64,000 nucleotides of DNA from NCBI RefSeq assembly GCF_015277895.1, contig NZ_CP063815.1:248001-312000 (forward strand), read 5' to 3'. The notes under the pieces were generated by a model. It searched no databases. It was not told where the DNA came from and worked only from the letters and a program-made list of their open reading frames with translations. This document shows positions 36,475 through 45,657 of the stretch, in pieces; within the stretch, counting starts at the first letter, position 1; each line of letters begins with the position of its first letter. The translations under genes were made by a program, and so were the position numbers. This DNA comes from Microbacterium abyssi (GTDB lineage: Bacteria; Actinomycetota; Actinomycetes; Actinomycetales; Microbacteriaceae).

Positions 36475-39321
36475 GTGACCGTTCCGACGATCAGCACAGA
36501 CATGGTGGGTCGCGATGACGACCTCGCCGAACTGCGGCGCGCGTTCGATCGTGCCGCGGGCGGCGAGCCCTCGGCCGTGCTCATCGAGGGCGAGGCCGGC
36601 ATCGGCAAGTCACGCCTGCTGCGCGAGTTCCAGGGCGAGCTCGCCGGGGCCGCCGATGTGCATGTCGGCCGCTGCTTCGACCTCGGGTCCGCGCGCTCTG
36701 CGTACGGACCGCTCACCAGCATCCTGCGATCGATGGTCGAGCGCCTCGGCCTCGCAGAGGCGAAGGCGGCGATCGGCGTCGGAGCCGAGGCGCTGCGCAT
36801 GCTCGTGCCCGAGCTCGGTGAGGGCATCGCGGTGCGCGAGAGCACCAGCCCCGACGCCCTGCGCGACGCCGTCGCGACCCTCATCGAGGCGGCGGCCGAC
36901 AGCGCACCGCAAGTGCTCGTGGTCGAAGACCTGCACTGGGTCGACGATTCCACGCTCGTCATGCTCACCTATCTGCTGCGCACACTGCAGCAGGGGCGAG
37001 TGCTGCTGCTGATCACGTGCCGCACCGACGACGTCCGCCGGGGCGACGCGGTGAGCCGCTTCATCGCTGAGACGACACGTGCGCGGATCATCGAGCGCAT
37101 CACCCTCGAGCGCCTCGACCGCGATGCCACGCGGCGGCTCGTCGAGCAGCTGCACGGCGGCGAACTCAGCGAGACGTCGCTGGATCGCCTGATGGACCGC
37201 GCCGAGGGCGTGCCGTTCTTCGTCGAAGAGGTGGCCTGCTGCGCGGCCGGCCCGCTGCCCGATTCGCTGCGCGACATGCTGCTGGTGCGCTTCGACCAGC
37301 TCGACGACGACGCCCGCCATGTCGTCCGCGTGGTGTCGGGAGCCGAGGGGATGCTGTCGCACACGCTGCTCGCCCGGCTCGTCGGCCTGCCTGATGACCG
37401 CCTCGACGCGGCGATCCGTGCGGCGTCCCACGTGGGCATCCTGTCCGTGCACGATGACGAGTACACCTTCCGGCACGCGCTGCTCCGCGAGGCCGTGCAC
37501 GAGGACCTTCTTCCCGGTGAGCGCGCGCGGCTGCACCGGGCCTACGCCGAGGCGCTCGAGGCGAAGGCGACGGCGCTCGACCGCTGCGACCGGTCCTCTC
37601 TCGCTCACCACTGGCATCTCGCCCAGGTGCCCGACCGTGCGCTGGTCGCCTCCGTCGCGGCGATGCAGGAGGCCAAGGCCCGGTTCGCGTTCGCGTCGGC
37701 GGCACGGTTCGGCGAGCTGGCGCTGGAGCTGTGGGAGCAGGTGCCCGATCCCGAGGCGGTCGCAGGGCTCACCCATGTGCGGCTGATGAGGCAGATCGGC
37801 TCGATCCTCCGCAACGCGGGCGAGGCGGAGCGCGCGCTCTCCGTCGCCGAACGCGCCCTGGCCGAGATCGACGAGAGCATAGATCCCGCCGAGCACGCCC
37901 GGCTGCTGCGCGACAAGGGGCTGTTCCTCGCGAACCTCGGGCTGCCCGGAGCGATGGAGCTGTTCCTCGAAGCGCTCGAGATCATCGATCGCGCGGTCGA
38001 TGACGATCAGCTGCATGCCACGCTCCTGAACGGCCTGGCCGGAAAGTACATGCTCGCCTCGATGCCGCGCGAGGCCATCATCACGGCCACGCAGGCGCTG
38101 GAGATCGCCACTCGTGCGGATGACCCGCGTGAGATCTCCGTCGCCCACAACCTCCGTGGCACGTGCCGGACGTACCTCGGGCAGCTCGATGAGGCCTTCG
38201 CCGATTTCCGTGAGGCTGCCCGCTTCGCGCCTCGCAGCAACGGCGGCGCGGAGCTGCGATTCCACGTCAACTACTCCGACATGCTGGGGCTGCTGGGCAG
38301 ACACCGCGAGGCGTTCGACGTGGCCGCAGCCGGGATCGTGCGTGCACGCGAGCTGGGCGTCGAGCGCGCGTCGGGCACGCTCATGGTGCAGAACATGGTC
38401 GAGCCGCTGCTCACCCTCGGCGACATCGACGGCGCGACGTCCCGCCTGTCGGCGGTGCCGATCGGACGGCCGCAGGTGCTCAACGACCAGTACGTCGTCC
38501 TGACCCGCATCCGCGTGCTCGCCTGGCAGGGCAAGGTCGATGAGGCCGAGCGAATGCGCGAGGAATGGATGCCGTCGCTGCGCCGCACCGGCGAGCTCGA
38601 GCGGCAGGCCTGGTACCGCGTCGTAGAGAACGACATCGCCCTCGACATCGCCCGCGGGCAGTGGACGGATGCTCTGAATGCCGTCGTCGCGATGACACAG
38701 GACGAGGGCTTCGTGCTGCTGCACGCGTATCGTCTGCTGCTCGAGTCCGGGTGGGTCGTCGCCGAGGTGCGCGCGTCCGGGGGGAACGTCGACGCGGCCA
38801 TCGCGGCGATCCGCGGGCTCTGGGCCGAGATCCCCGAAACCGTGCGCGACGATGACTGGGCCGCCATGCTCGATGCGCTGCTCGATCCGTCGATCGCCGG
38901 TGTGCGCGCGGCGGTGGACCTCGCGGAGAGTGATGACGTGCCCGCCATCATGCGCGGTGTCACCCGGCTCGAACTCGCACGCATGCTGGTGGCGGACGCA
39001 CAGCGTCCCGAGGCGCAGGCCGTGCTGGCGGATGCCGCGGCCGCCGCCGCGACGATCGGGCACGTGCCGTTGCAGAACAGCATCGCGGCCTTCGGTCGTG
39101 CGAGCGGGCTGATGTCCCACGCCGCTGCGCCGGACGAGCTGGAGCTCACGGCGCGCGAACGGCAGGTGGTCGACCTGGTCGCAGAGGGCCTCAGCAACAA
39201 GCAGATCGGCGAGCGCCTGTTCATCAGCTCGAAGACGGCGAGCGTGCACGTCTCCGCGATCCTGCGCAAACTCGGCGTCTCCACCCGCACCGAGGCCGCC
39301 ATGGTCGCGGCCCGGCGGTGA
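36475..39321 (+). CDS. Large ATP-binding LuxR-family regulator (LAL)
   Basis: A 948-residue STAND-type regulator. The AAA/NB domain starts at once: Walker A GEAGIGKSR at about residues 39-47 and Walker B VLVVEDLHWVDD near 150. A long helical, TPR-like middle follows, and a C-terminal LuxR HTH at about 880-945 (LTARERQVVDLVAEGLSNKQ). It should use ATP and an unknown ligand to switch on transcription, as MalT does. Start: GTG at 36475 or 36472, just ahead of the conserved domain; no clear ribosome site, and the whole upstream frame is open but unconserved. The target is not evident; putP and the small gene are neighbours. Confidence 0.88.
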   Translation: MTVPTISTDMVGRDDDLAELRRAFDRAAGGEPSAVLIEGEAGIGKSRLLREFQGELAGAADVHVGRCFDLGSARSAYGPLTSILRSMVERLGLAEAKAAIGVGAEALRMLVPELGEGIAVRESTSPDALRDAVATLIEAAADSAPQVLVVEDLHWVDDSTLVMLTYLLRTLQQGRVLLLITCRTDDVRRGDAVSRFIAETTRARIIERITLERLDRDATRRLVEQLHGGELSETSLDRLMDRAEGVPFFVEEVACCAAGPLPDSLRDMLLVRFDQLDDDARHVVRVVSGAEGMLSHTLLARLVGLPDDRLDAAIRAASHVGILSVHDDEYTFRHALLREAVHEDLLPGERARLHRAYAEALEAKATALDRCDRSSLAHHWHLAQVPDRALVASVAAMQEAKARFAFASAARFGELALELWEQVPDPEAVAGLTHVRLMRQIGSILRNAGEAERALSVAERALAEIDESIDPAEHARLLRDKGLFLANLGLPGAMELFLEALEIIDRAVDDDQLHATLLNGLAGKYMLASMPREAIITATQALEIATRADDPREISVAHNLRGTCRTYLGQLDEAFADFREAARFAPRSNGGAELRFHVNYSDMLGLLGRHREAFDVAAAGIVRARELGVERASGTLMVQNMVEPLLTLGDIDGATSRLSAVPIGRPQVLNDQYVVLTRIRVLAWQGKVDEAERMREEWMPSLRRTGELERQAWYRVVENDIALDIARGQWTDALNAVVAMTQDEGFVLLHAYRLLLESGWVVAEVRASGGNVDAAIAAIRGLWAEIPETVRDDDWAAMLDALLDPSIAGVRAAVDLAESDDVPAIMRGVTRLELARMLVADAQRPEAQAVLADAAAAAATIGHVPLQNSIAAFGRASGLMSHAAAPDELELTARERQVVDLVAEGLSNKQIGERLFISSKTASVHVSAILRKLGVSTRTEAAMVAARR

Positions 39322-39335
39322 ATTCGGCCGGGGCG

Positions 39336-40007
39336 TCAGAGCACCAGCCGGTATCCCATCCCCGACTCGGTCAGCAGATGCGCCGGTGACGCGGGCGTCG
39401 CCTCGAGCTTCTTGCGCAGCTGCGACATGTACAGCCGCAGGTAACCCGAGTCGGACACCTGATCGCTGCCCCAGATCTGCTTGAGCAGGTCCTGCCGGGT
39501 GACCAGGGCCCCGGGATGACGGGCGAGGTGCTCCAGCATCCGCCACTCGGTCGGCGTCAGGTGCACCCGATGTCCGCCGCGCGTCACCGTCTTGGTGGCC
39601 AGGTCGACGACCACGTCGCCGAAGGCGACGGTCGCCTCGCCGGTGGCACCCTGCGTGCGGCGGGACAGCGCGCGCAGGCGCGCGAGAAGCTCATCGATCT
39701 GGAACGGCTTGGTGACGAAGTCATCGGCGCCGGCATCCAGCGCCTCCACCTTGTCAGCCGAGCCGGTGCGCCCGGACACGACGATGATCGGTGCCTCCGT
39801 CCAGCCGCGCAGCGCCTGGATCACCTGGATGCCGTCGAGCCGAGGCATCCCGAGATCGAGCAGGATGATGTCGGGCCGGGCCTGCGCGGCGGCCGTGATC
39901 GCGGCGGCGCCGTCCGCTGCGGCGAGGACTTCGTATCCGTGCGCGGAAAGGGTGATGCGCAGGGCGCGCACGAGCTGCGGGTCGTCGTCGGCGATGAGGA
40001 GCTTCAT
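39336..40007 (-). CDS. kdpE: OmpR-family response regulator, KdpE type
   Basis: A 223-residue response regulator. The receiver has acidic pocket DDD at 7-9, phospho-acceptor D51 in ILLDLGMP and Lys in FVTKPF near 101. The C-terminal winged helix has HLTPTEWRMLEHLARHPGALV, the KdpE form. It overlaps by 4 bp with the sensor kinase gene and is made after it. It probably controls potassium uptake genes. No kdpFABC pump genes lie in this window; the adjacent KimA-like permease is the most likely nearby target. Confidence 0.92.
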   Translation of the reverse strand: MKLLIADDDPQLVRALRITLSAHGYEVLAAADGAAAITAAAQARPDIILLDLGMPRLDGIQVIQALRGWTEAPIIVVSGRTGSADKVEALDAGADDFVTKPFQIDELLARLRALSRRTQGATGEATVAFGDVVVDLATKTVTRGGHRVHLTPTEWRMLEHLARHPGALVTRQDLLKQIWGSDQVSDSGYLRLYMSQLRKKLEATPASPAHLLTESGMGYRLVL

Positions 40008-41476
40008 TCCATCTCCTGCTCAGGTGCCATCACGGGAAGCGAGACGACCATTGTGAGGCCGCCGCCCGGGGTCCCCTCCGCCGTGAGCGTGCCGCCCATG
40101 CCCTCCGTGAATCCTTTCGAGAGGGCGAGGCCGAGGCCGAGGCCGGTGGTGTTGTCGGTGTCGCCGTGGCGCTGGAAGGGCTGGAACATGCTCTCGCGGC
40201 GCCCGGTCGGCACGCCCCTGCCGTGATCGATGATGCGGATCTCGCCGCGCTCGCCGCGAGCGGTGGTCGACACGGTGATCTTCCGATCCTGCGGCGAATG
40301 CCGATGCGCATTGGCGAGCACGTTGACGAGCACCCGCTGCAGGAGTACGGGATCCGCGCGCAGCGCGGGCAGCACGGTGTCGAGATCGAGCTCGACGGCC
40401 GTGGGGCCGAGTGACAGCTCGTCGAGCGCCGAGACGATGCTGCCCACGGCATCCACCGGTGTCAGCGACACCGCGAGCACTCCTGCTTGCACGCGGCTCA
40501 CATCCAGCAGGTCGGTGACCAGCGCGGTCAGCGTGCCCAGGCTCTCTTCGGCCGTGGCGAGGAGCTCGCGGCGATCCGGCTCGGAGAGCTCCTGGTGGCC
40601 GCGCAGACCGCCGACCGCGGCCACGGCGGCGGCGAGCGGCCGGCGCAGGTCGTGGCTGACGGCGGAGAGCAGCGCCGATCGCACCTGGTCCGTCTCGGCG
40701 AGGGCCTCGGCCTCGCGTGCCGTCGCGGTCAGCTCCCTGCGCTCCAGGGCTGCAGCGAGCTGCGTGACGATCACGTCGAGCAGCCGTCGGGACGGCGCAT
40801 CCAACGCACCGCCGTGCAACTCGAGGACGGCGCGCGGACCTCCGTCGTCGGCATGCCCCACCGGCACCGATGTCGACCGGCCGTCGAGCACCGGCTCCCC
40901 GTCACGGGCGATCACGTCGCCGTCGTGGTCGACGAGGCGAACGCCGCTCAGGCCGAACGCCTCCCTCGTTCGACTGACCAGCGCGAGCACGGCACTGTCA
41001 CCGCGCAGCACGTTGCCGGCGACTGACGCCAGCAGCTCTGCCTCGGCCGTGGCACGCTGGGCAGTGCGTGCCCGGCGCGCGGCTTGGGCGACGATCAGAC
41101 CGACCAGCACCGCGATGATCACATAGAGGGCAAGGGCGACGACGTGCAGCGGGTGCTCGATCGCGATCGAGAACGCCGGTGCGACGAAGAGCAGGTCCAG
41201 GGTGATGCCGGAGAGCACGGCAGCGGTGACGGCGGGACGCACACCGCCGATCAGCGCGACGATGACGACCAGCAGCTGGTACGAGAGCACCTCGTAGGTG
41301 ATCGACTGCGGACTGCGCAGGGCGAACAGCAGCCACGACAGCAGCGGCCCGCCGAGGAACGTGACGACGAACCCGAGCACCTCGCGGCGCCAGCCGAGGA
41401 CCGCGCCGGTGATGCGCGGCAGCCGGGACTCCGGCTCGGTGAGCGCGCTCATGGAGTGAAGCCTAGACTCCGACAT
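40004..41476 (-). CDS. kdpD: Short KdpD-like sensor histidine kinase
   Basis: A 490-residue kinase. It begins with the four-helix DUF4118 membrane domain of KdpD (about 35-135), then a GAF-like region, HisKA with phospho-acceptor H275 in SAVSHDLRRP, and HATPase with NVLANAHRHSP and DHGRGVP. The cytoplasmic KdpD and Usp domains of full-length KdpD (about 850-900 residues) are absent. The ATG at 41476 has AGGAG upstream and overlaps the permease stop by 14 bp; an ATG at 41452 is the alternative. It presumably senses potassium or turgor and phosphorylates the KdpE next to it. Confidence 0.88.
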   Translation of the reverse strand: MSESRLHSMSALTEPESRLPRITGAVLGWRREVLGFVVTFLGGPLLSWLLFALRSPQSITYEVLSYQLLVVIVALIGGVRPAVTAAVLSGITLDLLFVAPAFSIAIEHPLHVVALALYVIIAVLVGLIVAQAARRARTAQRATAEAELLASVAGNVLRGDSAVLALVSRTREAFGLSGVRLVDHDGDVIARDGEPVLDGRSTSVPVGHADDGGPRAVLELHGGALDAPSRRLLDVIVTQLAAALERRELTATAREAEALAETDQVRSALLSAVSHDLRRPLAAAVAAVGGLRGHQELSEPDRRELLATAEESLGTLTALVTDLLDVSRVQAGVLAVSLTPVDAVGSIVSALDELSLGPTAVELDLDTVLPALRADPVLLQRVLVNVLANAHRHSPQDRKITVSTTARGERGEIRIIDHGRGVPTGRRESMFQPFQRHGDTDNTTGLGLGLALSKGFTEGMGGTLTAEGTPGGGLTMVVSLPVMAPEQEME

Positions 41477-43496
41477 GACCACCGCGCTCCTGGCCGGGGA
41501 TGGGACGCGACCGCCGCCCGTAGATGAGCTCGGACGAGTCGAGCAGCCAGGGAACCAGCGTGATCGAGACGCCGTGCACCAGCATGAGCTGGTTCGCGAT
41601 GCGGCGCGCGCGCCGGTTGTGCAGCAGCCGCTCCCACCAGTGACCGACGATGTACTGCGGCAGGTAGACGGTGACCACCGACGAGCCGTGCTTCTCGCGG
41701 TACCGCTCGATGAACTGCGCGACCGGCTGCGCGAAGGTGCGGTACGGGGAATCCAGGATGACCAGCGGGATCGGGATGCCGTGCGCGCGCCATTCCCGGT
41801 GCAGGTCTTCGCCGTCCTCGGAGGCGAACGCGACATGCACGGCGAGCGTCTTGTCGTGCTCGGCGGCGATCGCGTAGTCGAGCGCTTTCAGCGCAGGCTT
41901 CTGCAGGCGATTCACGAGCACGATCGCGACGTCGCCGGACGCGCCGAAGCGGATGCCGTCGTCCATGGCGACCTCGTGCTCGACGTCGCGGTAGTAGCGC
42001 TTCACGCCGATCATGAGCAGCGCGAGCAGCGGGATGGCGAAGAACACCAGATAGGCGCCATGCGTGAACTTGGTTACCGTCACGATGATCAGCACCAGCA
42101 CGGTGAAGACCGCCCCGACCGCGTTGATCACGAGGCCCGAGTGCGCGGAGCGCCGTTCGGACGCCGTCGCCGCCGTCTTCACGCGGAGCGGGCCGCGCAG
42201 CATCCGCCGCCAGTGCCGGACCATGCCGATCTGGCCCACCGAGAACGACACGAAGACGCCGATGATGTACAGCTGGATCAGGGTCGTCAGCCGCGCCTGG
42301 AACACGATGAGGACGGCGATCGCCGCGAGTCCCAGAAGCAGCATGCCGTTCGAGAACACCAGGCGATCGCCGCGGGTGTTCAGCGCCTTGGGGGCGTACC
42401 CGTCGCGGGCGAGGACGGCGCCGAGCAGCGGGAACCCGTTGAACGCGGTGTTGGCGGCGAGCAGGAGCACGCAGGCGGTCGCGGCCTGGATGATGAAGAA
42501 CGGGATGCTGCCGCCGCCGAACGTCGCCGCCGCCACCTGTGCCATGAGGCTCGGCTGCGGGTCGGCGCAGTCGAACCCGATCAGGTCGCACGGGTTCTCG
42601 GCATAGTGCACGCCGGTGATGAGCGCGAGGGCGGTGAGGCCGGCGAACAGGCAGATCGCGATCGAACCCATCAGCACCAGGGTCGCCTGCGCGTTTCGCA
42701 CCTTCGGGGTGCGGAAGGCGGGGACGCCGTTCGAGACCGCTTCGACCCCGGTGAGGGCGGAGCATCCGCTGGAGAACGCGCGGAGGATCAACAGGATCAC
42801 GGCGACCTGGCTGAGGCTCTCGGCGTGCACGGTGAACTCGGCGCTGGAGGCGACCGGGGCGTCGCCGAGCGCGGCACGGACGAGGCCCGTGACGATCATG
42901 ACGCCGACCGAGCCGATGAACACGTAGGTGGGGATCGCGAACACCGTGGATGCCTCGCGGACGCCGCGGAGGTTCACGATGATGATCAGCACGACGAATC
43001 CGACGGCGAGTTCGACGCGCCACGGGTTCAGCCCCGGCAGGGCCGAGATGATGTTGTCGACGCCGGATGCCACGGACACCGCGACGGTGAGCACATAGTC
43101 GACCAGGAGAGCGGCCGCCACGACGACGCCGGGGATCTCGCCGAGGTTCGTGCGGGCGACCTCGTAGTCCCCACCGCCGGATGGGTACGCCTTGATGAGC
43201 TGGCGGTAGCTGAGCACCACCACGATGAGCAGCAGGATGACTGCCGCCGCGACCATCGGGCTGAACGCGAGGAAGGCGAGCCCGCCGATCAGGAGGATCA
43301 TCACGAGTTCCTGGGGCGCGTAGGCGACCGAGCTCAGTGCGTCGGAGGCGAAGATCGGCAGTGCACGGCGCTTGGGCAGGAGCTGTCCGTCGACCTGCTG
43401 CGAGGTCAGCGGGTCGCCGATCAGGAGGCGCTTCGCGAGCGGCGGGGCGTCGGGTGTCTGGTCTGTCACGAACGACGAACGTACGCTCGCCGACAC
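41463..43496 (-). CDS. APC-superfamily permease, KimA-like (probable K+ importer)
   Basis: A 677-residue transporter with twelve helices and a C-terminal cytosolic domain of about 150 residues. FASDALSSVAYAPQELVMIL matches the KimA (YdaO) signature, and AYPSGGGDYEVARTNLGE near residue 105 is the family motif. KimA of Bacillus is a high-affinity K+/H+ symporter inhibited by c-di-AMP through its C-terminal domain. Earlier annotation would call such a protein an amino-acid permease. It is first in a minus-strand operon with kdpD and kdpE, which supports potassium as substrate. The ATG at 43496 is the best start. Confidence 0.82.
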   Translation of the reverse strand: MSASVRSSFVTDQTPDAPPLAKRLLIGDPLTSQQVDGQLLPKRRALPIFASDALSSVAYAPQELVMILLIGGLAFLAFSPMVAAAVILLLIVVVLSYRQLIKAYPSGGGDYEVARTNLGEIPGVVVAAALLVDYVLTVAVSVASGVDNIISALPGLNPWRVELAVGFVVLIIIVNLRGVREASTVFAIPTYVFIGSVGVMIVTGLVRAALGDAPVASSAEFTVHAESLSQVAVILLILRAFSSGCSALTGVEAVSNGVPAFRTPKVRNAQATLVLMGSIAICLFAGLTALALITGVHYAENPCDLIGFDCADPQPSLMAQVAAATFGGGSIPFFIIQAATACVLLLAANTAFNGFPLLGAVLARDGYAPKALNTRGDRLVFSNGMLLLGLAAIAVLIVFQARLTTLIQLYIIGVFVSFSVGQIGMVRHWRRMLRGPLRVKTAATASERRSAHSGLVINAVGAVFTVLVLIIVTVTKFTHGAYLVFFAIPLLALLMIGVKRYYRDVEHEVAMDDGIRFGASGDVAIVLVNRLQKPALKALDYAIAAEHDKTLAVHVAFASEDGEDLHREWRAHGIPIPLVILDSPYRTFAQPVAQFIERYREKHGSSVVTVYLPQYIVGHWWERLLHNRRARRIANQLMLVHGVSITLVPWLLDSSELIYGRRSRPIPGQERGGHVGV

Positions 43497-43510
43497 GGCT
43501 CGGACGGCAT

Positions 43511-43553
43511 CCTTACGGAATCCCTACGACCGCTCTTGCGTCCCTTACGGAAT
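43511..43553. promoter_or_regulatory. Phased direct repeats upstream of the KimA-like operon
   Basis: CCTTACGGAAT occurs at 43511-43521 and again at 43543-43553. Between them CCCTACG (43522-43528) and CTCTTGCG (43533-43540) are degenerate units, so the pattern recurs about every 11 bp. Tandem helically phased sites are what OmpR-family regulators such as KdpE bind. The block starts 15 bp upstream of the permease start. Confidence 0.5.
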
Positions 43554-43635
43554 TCTCGCGTGCCAGCGCCGCATCGGCGACCGGTGGTGAGGTGAGTTTG
43601 ACCCTCACGCCACGTGAGGATCCAGACTCGCTCAC

Positions 43636-44169
43636 ATGGCTGACTACTTCAATGCATTCGAGATGAGCCCCGTTCCGGACGGACCGGACGCAGTCGCGCC
43701 GGAGCCGTTCCTCGGTATCTACGCGATGCCGATGTTCGTGAAGATCCCGACGAGAGACCTTCGCGCGTCGACTGATTTCTGGGTCCGCGGATTGGGGTTC
43801 GTCGACTTGTTCAGCGTTCCCGGCCAGATCGTGCATCTGCGACGGTGGGCGTTCCAGGACGTTCTTCTCGTTCCCGCGGACGACGATGCGGCACCGCCGG
43901 CGGCAGCGCCCACGGTTCAGGTCTTCGTGTCCTGCGTCCTCGGCCAGCTCGAATCCGTGGCCGACGCATGTCGAGAACTGTCTCCTGATTCGGTGACCGG
44001 CCCGTACGACACGGCGTGGAGAACTCGCGACATCGTTGTCGTCACCCCCGAGGGAGCGCACGTCACGTTCACGGCGGCGACGCCCTTCATTCCCGATAGT
44101 GACGTGGGGCGTGATCTCGCATCCGTCGGCATCTTCGCACCGGATGGCGAGCGAGGAGGAGCACAATGA
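43636..44169 (+). CDS. VOC-family (glyoxalase/bleomycin-resistance fold) protein
   Basis: A 177-residue protein. The beta-alpha-beta-beta-beta motif begins at residue 35 with MFVKIPTRDLRASTDFWVRGL, a typical vicinal-oxygen-chelate start, preceded by about 30 acidic residues not seen in most members. It may bind or modify a small toxic compound; metal ligands are not certain. Its stop overlaps the MerR regulator start by 4 bp, so the two are coupled, and it could act as a binding or resistance partner of that regulator. Start ATG at 43636. Confidence 0.8.
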   Translation: MADYFNAFEMSPVPDGPDAVAPEPFLGIYAMPMFVKIPTRDLRASTDFWVRGLGFVDLFSVPGQIVHLRRWAFQDVLLVPADDDAAPPAAAPTVQVFVSCVLGQLESVADACRELSPDSVTGPYDTAWRTRDIVVVTPEGAHVTFTAATPFIPDSDVGRDLASVGIFAPDGERGGAQ

Positions 44170-44978
44170 CATCGATGGTTGACAACGAGATCGATGAGGA
44201 TGCGACGGTCGGTGTGGCCGCCGACCTCCTCGGGCTGACCGTGCGCACTCTGCACCACTGGGACGAGATCGGTCTCGCGTCGCCGTCCCGCCGCACGCCC
44301 GCCGGCTACCGCCTCTACACGTGGGATGACCTCGAGCGGCTCAGCCGAGTCGTGGCCTATCGCGAGGCCGGCCTGACTCTCGACGCGATTCGAGACGTGC
44401 TCGATGATGCGACCGCGGAGATCGGCGACACGCTGCGCGAGCAGCGGGCGCAGCTGGCCGAACGGATTCATGATCTTCGGCAGCTCGATGAACGGCTCGA
44501 GCGCATGACGACCGCGCACGAGCGCGGCATCCTGATGAGTGACGACGAGCAGCGTGAGGTCTTCGGCGAGGATTGGGACCCGCAGCAATCGCGCGCGGCC
44601 CGCTTCGTGTGGGGAGGATCGAAGCAGTGGGCGCAGTTCGCGGAGCGCTCCGCATCCCGGTCGCCGAGCCAGTGGCGGGCGCTCTCGGAGGCCATGTCCG
44701 CGCTCCAGCGCGACCTCGCCGACGCGGTGGGTCGAGGGGTCGAGCCGGGGAGTGAAGAGGCGGATGGACTCGCCGAGCGCCACCGCGAGCTGTTCTCGAA
44801 CTTCTTCCCGCTGACCAGGCAGATGCAGGTGTGTCTGGGGCGGATGTTCGAGGCCGACCCGGGATTCTCGTCGTACTACAACGGGATCGGTGACGGCCTC
44901 GCCGCATGGTTCCGCCAGAGCGTCGACGAATCCGCGCGCCACCACGGGATCGATCCGGATACCGCGACCTGGGAGTAG
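44166..44978 (+). CDS. MerR-family regulator with TipAS drug-binding domain
   Basis: A 270-residue regulator. The MerR HTH is at residues about 15-85 (VGVAADLLGLTVRTLHHWDE and AGYRLYTWDDLERL), a coiled-coil follows (about 90-130), and the C-terminal 125 residues are a globin-like TipAS domain with DLADAVGRGV and ADGLAERHRELFSNFFP. TipA-type proteins bind thiopeptides or other bulky antibiotics and activate multidrug genes. It overlaps the VOC gene by 4 bp. The acetyltransferase gene is convergent and 11 bp away. Confidence 0.9.
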   Translation: MTSMVDNEIDEDATVGVAADLLGLTVRTLHHWDEIGLASPSRRTPAGYRLYTWDDLERLSRVVAYREAGLTLDAIRDVLDDATAEIGDTLREQRAQLAERIHDLRQLDERLERMTTAHERGILMSDDEQREVFGEDWDPQQSRAARFVWGGSKQWAQFAERSASRSPSQWRALSEAMSALQRDLADAVGRGVEPGSEEADGLAERHRELFSNFFPLTRQMQVCLGRMFEADPGFSSYYNGIGDGLAAWFRQSVDESARHHGIDPDTATWE

Positions 44979-44989
44979 TCAGGCTCTTC

Positions 44990-45565
44990 TCACACCGGCC
45001 ACTCCTCCGCGAGCAGGCCGTAGTTCATGCCGTCCATCCACTCGCCCGAACGGTGCAGCGCGGTCTTGCGGCTGAACTCCTCCCGGCGCATCCCGAGCCG
45101 CTCCATCAGACGCCAGGACGGCTCGTTGTCGGCGAAGCATCCGGCGTGCACGCGGCGCAGCCCCAGAGCGCCGAAGCACACGTCGATCACAGCGCGCACC
45201 GCCTCGATCGCGTACCCCTGGCCCGTGAAGGCCGGCGCGAGGGTCCAGCCGAGCTCGGCCTCGGTTCCGCGGGCCTGTTCGATGACCTCGCGCTGCGCCC
45301 AGGCGTCGCCGATCTTCAGCATGATGTCGCCGATGATCTCGTCGTCTGCGAGGCGCGTGACGATCAGTGTGGTCGCGAGGCGCTCCGGGTCGAGATAGAG
45401 CTCATCGAACGCCTCGCGCGTCTGGGGCGCTGGTCCCAGCCACCGGTTAACCTCGGGCAGGCGACGGTAGTCCCACACCGCGGCGAGGTCCTCAGCTGTG
45501 GCCGGGCGGATCTCGAGCCGTTCGGTGCGGACGGGCCATGGGTCGCGTCGTTGCGCATCGGTCAT
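44990..45565 (-). CDS. GNAT N-acetyltransferase, RimJ/RimL type
   Basis: A 191-residue acetyltransferase. TERLEIRPATAEDLAAVWDYR opens the domain, the acetyl-CoA loop is near residues 110-120 (TLAPAFTGQGYAIEAVRAVI), and LRRVHAGCFADNEPSWRLMERLGM is the classical RimJ/RimL block. It transfers acetyl groups to an amine or protein N-terminus in the cytoplasm; the substrate is unknown. It is a single gene, convergent with the MerR regulator and divergent from the alarmone synthetase. Confidence 0.9.
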   Translation of the reverse strand: MTDAQRRDPWPVRTERLEIRPATAEDLAAVWDYRRLPEVNRWLGPAPQTREAFDELYLDPERLATTLIVTRLADDEIIGDIMLKIGDAWAQREVIEQARGTEAELGWTLAPAFTGQGYAIEAVRAVIDVCFGALGLRRVHAGCFADNEPSWRLMERLGMRREEFSRKTALHRSGEWMDGMNYGLLAEEWPV

Positions 45566-45657
45566 CGTCCGATTCTAGGAGCGGGAGGCGCCGCGGTTCG
45601 TTCCGCTCATGACGAACGCACAGCCGGTTCTGAATGCGGCCGCGTAACGTCGAAGCC

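Noticed and set aside
40004..43496. A full Kdp potassium-pump operon
   Set aside because: kdpF, kdpA, kdpB and kdpC are not found; only the regulatory pair and a KimA-like permease are present.
41475..43595. A 706-codon plus-strand frame antisense to the KimA-like permease gene
   Set aside because: Same antisense GC artefact; composition is low-complexity and hydrophilic, while the minus strand encodes a membrane transporter with clear motifs.
43497..43635. Search for a ydaO-type c-di-AMP riboswitch upstream of the KimA-like gene
   Set aside because: The gap is short and shows phased repeats, not the large two-domain fold of that riboswitch.
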